A DNA stretch of 64,000 nt from positions 1-64,000 of the forward strand of contig NZ_CALNBI010000433.1 of NCBI RefSeq assembly GCF_937874145.1. The letters run 5' to 3'. Made by a program: the position numbers and the translations under genes. Positions 56,190-63,728 of this stretch are shown here, piece by piece (position 1 is the first letter of the stretch; each line of letters starts with the position of its first letter). The notes below the pieces were generated by a model that worked only from the letters and a program-made list of their open reading frames with translations, did no database searches and had not been told where the DNA came from. This DNA is from an uncultured Chitinophaga sp. GTDB lineage: Bacteria; Bacteroidota; Bacteroidia; Chitinophagales; Chitinophagaceae.

Positions 56190-56227
56190 CAAAAAGAAAA
56201 AGCAGGCGACAAGATTATCACCCGCTT
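56190..56227 (-). terminator. Terminator behind the 61-aa ORF
   Basis: TCACCCGCTT (56218-56227) and AAGCAGGCGA (56200-56209) pair over 10 bp with two G-U wobbles. On the minus strand TTTTTCTTTTT follows. It begins 4 nt after the ORF stop codon. Confidence 0.75.
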
Positions 56228-56231
56228 ATCA

Positions 56232-56417
56232 TCAACCAAAATCTAAATCGAGATCTTTAGAATGGTTTTGATGCACCGCATCGCTGCAGCGCACAATATT
56301 TTTTATGCCAGATACACTGTTCGGTAAAGGTTTACATGCAGTTTCCCGATGAGACTTTGATCCACCTGTAACGACGGAATATCCGGACGCCAGGCGTTTT
56401 GCGAATCCTTTTTTCAT
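56232..56417 (-). CDS. Possible 61-aa peptide gene next to a transposase-like gene
   Basis: The peptide begins MKKGFAKRLASGYSVVTGG and ends KDLDLDFG, with two cysteines (about residues 28 and 44) and many Ser/His/Lys. I recognise no family. Three things argue that it is real. A promoter TTG-N21-TAATTTTA (56468-56470 / 56439-56446) lies 21 nt before the ATG. An intrinsic terminator starts 4 nt after the stop. No other ORF lies on this strand in the interval. The GG at residues 18-19 could be a leader-processing site, but that is speculative. Confidence 0.45.
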   Translation of the reverse strand: MKKGFAKRLASGYSVVTGGSKSHRETACKPLPNSVSGIKNIVRCSDAVHQNHSKDLDLDFG

Positions 56418-56419
56418 AA

Positions 56420-56478
56420 GCGACAGACTTTGGTAGCGTAAAATTACTGGATTTCCGGTAATCTACGCAAACTGTCGC
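56420..56478. repeat. 59-nt imperfect dyad overlapping the promoter of the 61-aa ORF
   Basis: Paired blocks from outside in are GCGACAG/CTGTCGC, TTTG/CAAA, CGTA/TACG, ATTAC/GTAAT and TGG/CCG (one G-T pair), around a 4-nt ATTT centre. That makes about 23 base pairs with small bulges. It spans the TTG and TAATTTTA promoter elements and ends 3 nt before the ATG. It may be an operator, a folded element, or the relic of a transposon end. Confidence 0.75.
56439..56470 (-). promoter_or_regulatory. Promoter of the 61-aa ORF (TTG-N21-TAATTTTA)
   Basis: TTG is at 56468-56470 and TAATTTTA (one mismatch to TAnnTTTG) at 56439-56446, with a spacer of 21 nt. Both elements lie inside the dyad. Confidence 0.45.
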
Positions 56479-56494
56479 CCCCAACTAATTTGGG

Positions 56495-57193
56495 TCAAGA
56501 TAAGTTCAACGGATAAGTCTTGAGAAGATTAAGTAACACTGCGTATAATTCTTCATGTCTGTAGTTGTATCGAAACTCACATTCTTTCAAATGGAGGTAT
56601 GCTGTATTCCTGTTCAGTCCTTTAAATTTCGCCAGGCGGTGCTTCGTCAGCCCCCAGAACCCGTCCACATCATCCAGCGCATTCTTGCTGTCGGCTTCGT
56701 GATGCCCGTGCCCAAGGTGGTATAAACGATACTGGCTCAGGTCCACCACACCGTTGAACCGCCGGATCCGCTCCGCGCTCCCCACCGTTTCCAGCACCGA
56801 CCGCCCGCGGGCAATCGCCTGGATCATAGAACGGCTCACATCCGGAAGAATCTCCGTGAAAACCTTGTTGTCGCTCTTGTAAATCCCGAATATCACCGGC
56901 TTTACAATGCGGTCAACATCCGTTTTAACGGCAACGGATATATCTTGCGGCTGATGGAGAGTTAGGTTACGGTGACCATAAGAAGCGGCCCCCGCTTGCT
57001 TTTCAGGTTGCAAAGACTCGCAGTACTTCACAATCTGCATCCGGATTTTCTTCAGGTAACTGTTGATCGTTACCCGGCTCACGCCACTGATGTTGGCGAT
57101 CTGGGTGGCGGTTAAATCTTCGGAGAACAGCTTTAGTATCTCCTTAAATTTACGCTCAGACAAATGAGCGCCCTTTAGGAACTTATTTTTCAT
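56495..57193 (-). CDS. IS1595-like transposase derivative without the catalytic motifs
   Basis: This intact 232-aa frame begins with an HTH domain (SERKFKEILKLFSEDLTATQ, IANISGVSRVTINSYLKKIR). A region aligning with IS1595-group transposases follows (VIFGIYKSDNKVFTEILPD; FWGLTKHRLAKFKGL; YLHLKECEFRYNYRHEELY). From memory, functional members have a VDESYFG-like first Asp, an HSDGW-like second Asp and an NGIESFW-like last residue. Here the equivalents are absent, GSAER and DVDGFW. With no stop or frameshift, this suggests a catalytically dead but maintained DNA-binding protein. I see no clear terminal inverted repeats or target duplication. Confidence 0.75.
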   Translation of the reverse strand: MKNKFLKGAHLSERKFKEILKLFSEDLTATQIANISGVSRVTINSYLKKIRMQIVKYCESLQPEKQAGAASYGHRNLTLHQPQDISVAVKTDVDRIVKPVIFGIYKSDNKVFTEILPDVSRSMIQAIARGRSVLETVGSAERIRRFNGVVDLSQYRLYHLGHGHHEADSKNALDDVDGFWGLTKHRLAKFKGLNRNTAYLHLKECEFRYNYRHEELYAVLLNLLKTYPLNLS

Positions 57194-57325
57194 GGTACTA
57201 AGAGGATTAGAAATGGCACTCTAAACCTCTAACTTTTTCTCCGCTATATATAATGCTTTATTATAAACGGCGAATACCCCATGATGAACGCCCCCTACTA
57301 GATTATTTGGCCTCACTGCAATGAA

Positions 57326-57352
57326 AAACCCGTGGCAAGCGGCCACGGGTTT
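57326..57352 (-). terminator. Terminator of the MMPL-family gene
   Basis: AAACCCGTGGC (57326-57336) / GCCACGGGTTT (57342-57352) form a perfect 11-bp stem. On the minus strand it runs into GGGTTTTTCATTG. It lies about 85 nt after the MMPL stop. Confidence 0.85.
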
Positions 57353-57439
57353 AATTCTAATGCCTTACAGATGCAAAATACTTATCTAGTGCGTTAAATC
57401 ACAATACTGGTTAAACGGTCGTAAAACAGGATGAGCGTA

Positions 57440-59842
57440 TCAGTCTTTCCGCTCGTCCAACCCGATTTCCTTCATCTCCAGGTCCGCCTCATCGTCCAGC
57501 GCCTTCCACAATTCCTTCTTCCGCGCCTTCTTCTGCAACGCCTTCTCCATCCACAACAACATCGCCGGCAGGATCGTCAGGTTCGTCACCATCGCCATCA
57601 CCAGCGTCAGGCTCGTTAACCAGCCCAATGCCTTCGTACCCTGGAACTCCGAGAAACTGAATATCATAAAGCCCGCAAACAGGATCAGGGATGTGTAAAT
57701 GATACTCAAACCCGTATCATTGATCGTATGCCTAACGGTAGCGGATATATCATAATTATTCAAAGGCAACTCCTGCTTGAAATTCACCAGGAAGCGGATC
57801 GTAACGTCGATGGCTATACCCAGCGCGATACTGAACACCAGTACGGTCGACGGCTTGATGGCGATATCCAGCCAGCCCATCACCCCGGCCGTTACCAGCA
57901 ACGGGATGATATTGGGCACCAGCGAGATCACCAGCATCCGCCAGCTGCGGAACAGGTACAGCATGCAGAAGATGATCAGCACGAACGCCAGCAGGATGCT
58001 TTCCGCCAGCCCGTTGATGATGAAACGGCTGCCTTCCAGGAAAATGATGCTCGTACCGGTGAAGGTCACGTTATAATGCGCGGTGTCGAAGATACGGTCT
58101 ACCTGCGGGCGCAGGGAATCCAGCAGCCGCGGCAGTTCCACGGAACCCACGTCGGCCATGTTCACGCTCATGCGCGCCACCTGGCGGGTGCTGTCCATAA
58201 ACGAGGAAACGAGTTGGGTAAACACCGATTTATCCCCGTTCCCCTTCATGCGCAGGTATGGCGCCAGGAAGCCGATATCGAACTGGTTGGGCACCGTATA
58301 GTTAAGGCTGTCGCCGTTATAATACGCCTGTTTCGCGAATTTGATCCCTTCCGCCACCGACAGGGGCCTGGCGAAAGCGGGCTGCTCGGAGATGATCTTG
58401 CCCAGCTCATCGAGCTTTTCGAGGGTGCGCAGGTTCACGACGCCGTTCTTCTTCTTCGTATCCACCGCGATTTCCAGCGGCATTACGCCTTTGAAGCGCT
58501 GTTCGAAGAACTTCAGGTCGGTGTACAGTTTATCGCTTTTCGGAATATCGTCGACGATGAAGCCCACCGGCCGGAGGCGCGCCATCCCCACCGCGGCCAG
58601 CACCACCATGATCACCGTAAAGGCGTATACCCAGGGGCGGTAGTTGAACACGAGCCGGTTCAGGAACTCCAGCACCCAGCGGCAAACTTTGTTGTCGAGG
58701 TAACTGGTATGCTTCGTTTTCGGCGGGGGCAGGTAGCTCAGCACCGAGGGGAGGAAAATGAAGGAGATGAGGAAGATGAGCATGATATTCACGCCGGCAA
58801 CCACCCCGAACTGCTTCAGGATCTCCGAATTGGTGAAGTAGAACACCCCGAAGCCAATCGCGGCCGTCAGGTTGGTGAACAGCGTCACGATGCCCATTTT
58901 TTGCACCATGCGCACGAGCGATTTCATCTTATCGCCATGCAGCGCGTATTCCGTATGGTATTTATTGAGGAAGTAGACGCAGTTGGGAATGCCGATTACC
59001 ACGATCAATGGCGGTATCAGGCCCGTCAGCAACGTGATCTTATACCCGCAGAGCACGATCGTGCCTACGCTCCAGATCACCCCGATCGCCACCACGATCA
59101 TGCTCATGAGCACGGCGCTGAACGAACGGAAGAACAGCAGCAGGATGAGCGCCGTCAGCACGAACGAAATGTACAGGAACATCTTCAGCTCGTCGGCCAC
59201 CTTGGTCGCCATGATGGTCCGGATCATGGGAAGGCCGCTCAGCTTCACGTCCAGGTTATGTTTTTGCCCGAATGCTTCCGCGATCCGCTGGATGTTCTGC
59301 ACTACCTCGATACGCCGTTTGGAGTTGAGGATTTCTTTGTTGATATGCACCGCCAGCAGGTAACTGTTGGAATTGGCGCTATAGAGCAGTCCTTTGTAGA
59401 AAGGCAGGGTATAGAAAACGTTCTTCAGGCTGTCGAGCTCCGCCTGCGTTTGCGGCAGGGGCTGGAAGAGCGGCACAGCCTTCAGCTTCCTGGTGCTGTC
59501 GTCTTTCACCAGGTTAACGGCCACGGGGATACTGAGCGTGTTTTCCACGGCGGGTACCTTGCGCAGGGCGTCGTTCATAGCTACATAATCACGGAAGAAA
59601 TCCAGCTGGAAAAGTTTGTCGGTTTCAATACCAACTACCATCATATTGCCGTCTTCCCCGAACTGTTGCTTGAACTGCTGGTAGGTGAGCCATTTCGGGT
59701 TATCCCGCGGGATAGCGCCGGTGAACTCGTAAGAGAGTTCCACTTTGCTCGCGAAATAAGCCATGATGCCCGTTCCCAGAAACAACAAAGCCAGAAGCCA
59801 CAAACGGAATTTCAAAACAAAAGCTGCCAGGCGCTGCCACAT
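57440..59842 (-). CDS. MMPL/RND-family transporter
   Basis: This 800-aa inner-membrane protein has the RND layout in two repeats: one N-terminal transmembrane helix, a periplasmic loop, and a block of about five helices, twice. Texts include LTGLIPPLIVVIGIPNCVYFLNKYHTE in the first half and STVLVFSIALGIAIDVTIRF in the second. A C-terminal charged tail follows. MMPL proteins move lipids or hydrophobic compounds across the inner membrane, including hopanoid-type transporters in related groups. No adaptor or outer-membrane factor gene is adjacent, which favours the MMPL rather than the drug-efflux branch. The substrate is unknown. Confidence 0.88.
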   Translation of the reverse strand: MWQRLAAFVLKFRLWLLALLFLGTGIMAYFASKVELSYEFTGAIPRDNPKWLTYQQFKQQFGEDGNMMVVGIETDKLFQLDFFRDYVAMNDALRKVPAVENTLSIPVAVNLVKDDSTRKLKAVPLFQPLPQTQAELDSLKNVFYTLPFYKGLLYSANSNSYLLAVHINKEILNSKRRIEVVQNIQRIAEAFGQKHNLDVKLSGLPMIRTIMATKVADELKMFLYISFVLTALILLLFFRSFSAVLMSMIVVAIGVIWSVGTIVLCGYKITLLTGLIPPLIVVIGIPNCVYFLNKYHTEYALHGDKMKSLVRMVQKMGIVTLFTNLTAAIGFGVFYFTNSEILKQFGVVAGVNIMLIFLISFIFLPSVLSYLPPPKTKHTSYLDNKVCRWVLEFLNRLVFNYRPWVYAFTVIMVVLAAVGMARLRPVGFIVDDIPKSDKLYTDLKFFEQRFKGVMPLEIAVDTKKKNGVVNLRTLEKLDELGKIISEQPAFARPLSVAEGIKFAKQAYYNGDSLNYTVPNQFDIGFLAPYLRMKGNGDKSVFTQLVSSFMDSTRQVARMSVNMADVGSVELPRLLDSLRPQVDRIFDTAHYNVTFTGTSIIFLEGSRFIINGLAESILLAFVLIIFCMLYLFRSWRMLVISLVPNIIPLLVTAGVMGWLDIAIKPSTVLVFSIALGIAIDVTIRFLVNFKQELPLNNYDISATVRHTINDTGLSIIYTSLILFAGFMIFSFSEFQGTKALGWLTSLTLVMAMVTNLTILPAMLLWMEKALQKKARKKELWKALDDEADLEMKEIGLDERKD

Positions 59843-59921
59843 AGATGAGTCTAGATTTGTTTAAAGGCCATAAAGGTAACTATTCATGTCGATTAATGCA
59901 TAAGAGATAATTCATAATTGT

Positions 59922-59929
59922 TACTTTTG
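59922..59929 (+). promoter_or_regulatory. -7 promoter element of porZ (TACTTTTG)
   Basis: This exact TAnnTTTG match ends 4 nt before the porZ ATG. A second box, TAGATTTG at 59852-59859, could give a leader of about 70 nt instead. Confidence 0.5.
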
Positions 59930-59933
59930 AATC

Positions 59934-62123
59934 ATGTTCCGCCGCTGGATATTTTTCTGTTTGATATTCATTTCCAACACATTAAGGTCGCAAAACATTC
60001 CGATCGGCCAATGGCGGGAGCATTTCCCGGCACGGCAGGCCATTGCCGTTACAGCCGGCGGCGGCGAAATTTTCTGCGCCACGGCGTACGGGCTCTTCTC
60101 TGTCTCCACCGGCGAACACGCCATCACCCGCTACGGCAAATCCACCGGCCTGCACGACGCCGGCATCTCCGCCATGGCCTGGCACGAAGGAACAGCTACC
60201 CTCGTCCTGGCTTACCGCAACGGCAATATCGATCTCCTGTCGGACGGCAGGGTGACCAACCTCCCCGAGGTGCTCCAGCGCCCCGGAGCGCCGGACAAAG
60301 CCGCCCGTTCCATCCTCATTACGGGCGACAAAGCCCTCCTCCCCCTGCCCTTCGGCATCATCGCCATCGACCTCCGCCGCCGGGAAATCACTGACACCTG
60401 GACGCCGGGCTTCCCCATCACTTCCGCCACCATCTTCCAAAACGATATCTACGCCGCCACGCCGCAAGGCGTCTTCCGCGCGCCGCTCACCGCGCCCAAC
60501 CTGGCCGACCCCTCGTACTGGAACCCACTACCGCCGCTCCCCGCCCCCGCGCAACAACTGGCCGCCGGCAGAAACCTGGCCGCCCGCGTGCAGGACACCC
60601 TCTTCCGTTTTGGCAACGGCGCCTGGGAAAAGTGGATACATGACCGCGGCACGATCACTTTCCTGCAGTCCAACGGCAACATCCTGTTCGCTGGGCTCCC
60701 GGGCAAGGTGCTCCGCATCGACGGCATCGCCGAGACTACCTTCGCCCATAACCTCCTTGCCTCTCCCGCCGGCGCCGTTGAAACTGGCAATTCGCTTTGG
60801 CTGGCCGACCGCCGGAACGGCCTGACCCTCCATGAGAACAACACCTTCACTTCCCTCACGCCCGACGCCCCCGAAGGCACAGGCGCCGGGGCCCTGCTTG
60901 CTTACAACGGCGCAATCTGGGCCGCGTCCGGGAGCGTCAGCGATAACGGGACTCCTTCCGGCAACGCCCTCCCGCTTTCCGTGTTCCGGGAAGGCGAATG
61001 GGCGCAGACGGGGAAAGCAATCCCCGATGCCGTAGCCCTGGCGGCGGGGAACGGGAATGTGTATGCGGGGTCCTTTGGCGGAGGGGTCTCCACCTTCCGC
61101 GACGGCGCTTTAACCCTGGAAGAAAAGCCCCTGGGCCGGGAAAACTTCGCCGGGCTCGCGGCCGACGCGCAGGGCAACCTGTGGGCTTCCGCCTACGGCG
61201 CTTCGCAGCAACCGCTGCTCGTAAAGCAGCCCGGTGGCGGGTGGACCGGTCTCACTATCCCTTTCTCCCTTCCATCAAACGCTCTTTCCCAAATCCTCAC
61301 CGACTTCAGCGATCAGCAATGGATCGTATCCCCGCAAGGCGGAGGCGTGGTCATCCTTCACCCCGGCGCAAACATTGCCGACTCCCGCGACGACCGCTGG
61401 AAACAGCTCCTTTCCGGCGCAGGCCGCGGCAACCTGCCATCTTCCCAGGTGTATTGCCTCGCGCAGGACCGCGATGGCTGGATATGGATCGGTACCGCCA
61501 GGGGCATCGGCGTGGTGCAATGCGCACCCGACATCATGGCCGCCAACGCCTGCGAGGCCTGGCTGCCGGTGGTGCGTACCGATAATTTCGCGGGATATTT
61601 ATTTCAGAACGAACAGGTATTGACGATAGCCGTCGACGGCGCCAACCGCAAATGGGCCGGCACGCGGAACGGTGCGTGGCTGGTTAGTGCCGATGGTAGC
61701 CGGATACTGCAGCATTTCCATACCGGCAACAGCCCGCTGCCGCACAACACCGTTCACCGCATCGCCATCGATCCGGTTACGGGCGAAGTTTTCTTCGCCA
61801 CGGAGGGAGGCCTTGTTTCCTGGCGCGGCGAAGCCACCGAAGGCAGCGAAACCCAGGAGGCCGGGCCACTCGTCTTTCCCAACCCCATACCCTCCGGCTA
61901 CAGCGGCCCTGTCGCCATCCGCGGCCTCGTGCGCGATGCGTATGTCAAAATCACCGATGTAACGGGGAAACTGGTGTTCCAGACGCGGGCGCAGGGCGGC
62001 CAGGCCATCTGGAACGGGAAGGATTATACCGGGTTCAGGCCGCAGAGCGGGATCTACCTCGTTTTAGCCAGTGATGCTGAAGGGAAGGAAAAAATCGTGA
62101 CGAAGCTGGTATTTATCCGCTGA
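59934..62123 (+). CDS. porZ: Type IX secretion system protein PorZ
   Basis: This 729-aa secreted protein has a signal peptide of about 20 residues (FRRWIFFCLIFISNTLRSQ). Two beta-propellers of the two-component-regulator type follow (blade texts such as GYLFQNEQVLTIAVDG and GWIWIGTARGIGVVQ). The C-terminal ~80-residue sorting-type domain starts at PLVFPNPIPSGYSGPV and ends IVTKLVFIR. In Porphyromonas gingivalis, PorZ belongs to the surface attachment complex that links type IX cargo to anionic LPS. The gene is followed by recO, an arrangement I recall from other Bacteroidota. Confidence 0.88.
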   Translation: MFRRWIFFCLIFISNTLRSQNIPIGQWREHFPARQAIAVTAGGGEIFCATAYGLFSVSTGEHAITRYGKSTGLHDAGISAMAWHEGTATLVLAYRNGNIDLLSDGRVTNLPEVLQRPGAPDKAARSILITGDKALLPLPFGIIAIDLRRREITDTWTPGFPITSATIFQNDIYAATPQGVFRAPLTAPNLADPSYWNPLPPLPAPAQQLAAGRNLAARVQDTLFRFGNGAWEKWIHDRGTITFLQSNGNILFAGLPGKVLRIDGIAETTFAHNLLASPAGAVETGNSLWLADRRNGLTLHENNTFTSLTPDAPEGTGAGALLAYNGAIWAASGSVSDNGTPSGNALPLSVFREGEWAQTGKAIPDAVALAAGNGNVYAGSFGGGVSTFRDGALTLEEKPLGRENFAGLAADAQGNLWASAYGASQQPLLVKQPGGGWTGLTIPFSLPSNALSQILTDFSDQQWIVSPQGGGVVILHPGANIADSRDDRWKQLLSGAGRGNLPSSQVYCLAQDRDGWIWIGTARGIGVVQCAPDIMAANACEAWLPVVRTDNFAGYLFQNEQVLTIAVDGANRKWAGTRNGAWLVSADGSRILQHFHTGNSPLPHNTVHRIAIDPVTGEVFFATEGGLVSWRGEATEGSETQEAGPLVFPNPIPSGYSGPVAIRGLVRDAYVKITDVTGKLVFQTRAQGGQAIWNGKDYTGFRPQSGIYLVLASDAEGKEKIVTKLVFIR

Positions 62124-62140
62124 TAACCGATTTTTGCGGC

Positions 62141-62875
62141 ATGTTGCACAAAACACCGGGCATCGTGCTCCGCACCGTCAAATATGGAGACACCAGCGTG
62201 ATCCTGAGCATCTTCACGGAGCTGTTCGGGATACAGTCCTATATCGTGAACGGGGTCCGCTCATCCCGCCCGAAAGCGGCCAAGGGCAACATCCTCCAGC
62301 CCGGCAACATCCTCGATCTGGTGGTATATCACCACGAACAGAAAAACATCCAGCGGATTTCCGAATTCAAACCGGGACATATTTATACCACCATGCACGT
62401 GAACATCGTGAAAAACACGGTGGCGCTCTATCTCATCGAGTTATTGCAGAAATCCCTCCGGCAGCCGGAACCCGATCCCGAACTATACCACTTCACCGAA
62501 AAGGTGTTCCGCGCCCTCGATACCGAAAACACCGCCGTAGCAGCCAATCTGCCCCTGTTCTTCACCCTCCGCTTTGCTGCGCATCTCGGGTTCCATTTCG
62601 CGGGGCATTACTCGGAGTTCACGCCCTACCTCGATCTCGCGGAAGGCACTTATGTGGACCTGCCGCCGCACCACACCAATTATCTCGACGAAACCAACAG
62701 CCAGCTGACCGACAGGCTGCAGAATATCCACCACATCCCCGATCTCGAGCATGTGCTCATGAACAAGGAGCGCCGGCGCAACCTGCTGTACGCGTACCTG
62801 GATTTCTACAAGCTGCACCTCCCCGATTTCAAGGAACTGCACAGCCCGCCCATCCTGCACGAAATACTGGGTTAG
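62141..62875 (+). CDS. recO: DNA repair protein RecO
   Basis: This 244-aa protein helps RecFOR load RecA on single-stranded DNA at gaps. The N-terminal OB fold begins HKTPGIVLRTVKYGDTSVILSIF; the C-terminal helical domain is typical. It starts 17 nt after porZ and is therefore probably co-transcribed with it. The last 4 nt overlap the convergent LpxH-like gene. Confidence 0.95.
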   Translation: MLHKTPGIVLRTVKYGDTSVILSIFTELFGIQSYIVNGVRSSRPKAAKGNILQPGNILDLVVYHHEQKNIQRISEFKPGHIYTTMHVNIVKNTVALYLIELLQKSLRQPEPDPELYHFTEKVFRALDTENTAVAANLPLFFTLRFAAHLGFHFAGHYSEFTPYLDLAEGTYVDLPPHHTNYLDETNSQLTDRLQNIHHIPDLEHVLMNKERRRNLLYAYLDFYKLHLPDFKELHSPPILHEILG

Positions 62876-63645
62876 GCTTCTTCCGTTTTGTAATATTTCA
62901 GTTCGGTAGTAGTGCCGTCGAACACGGCGTAGGAATGATAATTCAGCCAGTCGCCCAGGTTGATGTAGCGCGTATTGTCCGCCAGCCTGAGATCGAGCGG
63001 GAGGTGGCGGTGGCCGAAGATGAAGAAATCGAAATGTTCTTTCTGCAGGATCTCGCGCGAATAGATCGCCAGCCATTCTTCGTTTTCCCCGAGGAAGGTC
63101 TCCAGCTTCTCGCCGGTGGCGGCCCTGCTTTTCCGGCTCCAGTAGTTGGCCATGGAGATACCCCAGTTCGGCGGAATGCACGAAAACAGGAAACGGCAAA
63201 CAGGATTGCGGAAGATTTTCTTTAGAAACTTGTACCCATGGTCGCCGGGGCCCAGACCGTCGCCATGGCCGATATAGAATTTCTTGCCGCCGATCTCGTA
63301 TTGGCGCGGCTCGAAATAGACGGGGATTTCCAGTTCCTGCTCGAAGTAACCGTCCATCCACATGTCGTGGTTGCCGATGAAAACGGTGATCCCGATGCCT
63401 TTGTCGCGCAGTTCGGCGAGCTTGCCGAGCAGGCGGGTGTAGCCTTTGGGAACAACATGTTTGTATTCGAACCAGAAATCGAAGATATCGCCCACGAGGA
63501 AGATGTGTTGCGCATCGCGGGAAGCATCGTCGAGCCACTGCACGATCAGTTTCTCCCGCTGGCGGCTGCGGGCCATATCGGGGGCGCCGAGGTGGAAATC
63601 AGAAGCGAAGTATACACGTTTGCCAGGTGGCAGATGGATGTTCAT
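62872..63645 (-). CDS. LpxH-like UDP-2,3-diacylglucosamine diphosphatase
   Basis: This 257-aa calcineurin-like phosphoesterase has the complete metal set: SDFHLG, GDIFDFW, GNHDMW, GHGDG and GHRHLP. The length and the SDFHLG/GDIFD spacing match LpxH and LpxH2-type enzymes of lipid A synthesis, which release lipid X at the inner membrane face. A paralogue with a different phosphoesterase role cannot be excluded. It overlaps recO by 4 nt, convergently, and follows an A+T-rich palindrome. Confidence 0.85.
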   Translation of the reverse strand: MNIHLPPGKRVYFASDFHLGAPDMARSRQREKLIVQWLDDASRDAQHIFLVGDIFDFWFEYKHVVPKGYTRLLGKLAELRDKGIGITVFIGNHDMWMDGYFEQELEIPVYFEPRQYEIGGKKFYIGHGDGLGPGDHGYKFLKKIFRNPVCRFLFSCIPPNWGISMANYWSRKSRAATGEKLETFLGENEEWLAIYSREILQKEHFDFFIFGHRHLPLDLRLADNTRYINLGDWLNYHSYAVFDGTTTELKYYKTEEA

Positions 63646-63658
63646 GGTTCGTTATGAA

Positions 63659-63700
63659 ATGTAAAATGCAAAAGTGATGAAATCCTTTTGCATTTTACAT
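63659..63700. repeat. Perfect 16-bp inverted repeat between the LutC-type and LpxH-like genes
   Basis: ATGTAAAATGCAAAAG (63659-63674) and its complement (63685-63700) enclose a 10-nt spacer. It is A+T-rich, with no G+C stem or clean T-run, so it looks more like a protein-binding or structured element than a standard terminator. Confidence 0.75.
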
Positions 63701-63728
63701 GTATCGTTATCTATTGTATGTGAAGTAG

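Noticed and set aside
56418..57300. Complete insertion sequence
   Set aside because: No matching terminal inverted repeats or target-site duplication could be found around the transposase-like gene.
57728..59848. 706-codon open frame antisense to the MMPL gene
   Set aside because: His/Glu/Gln/Arg-rich composition and no domain; it mirrors a well-supported membrane protein gene.
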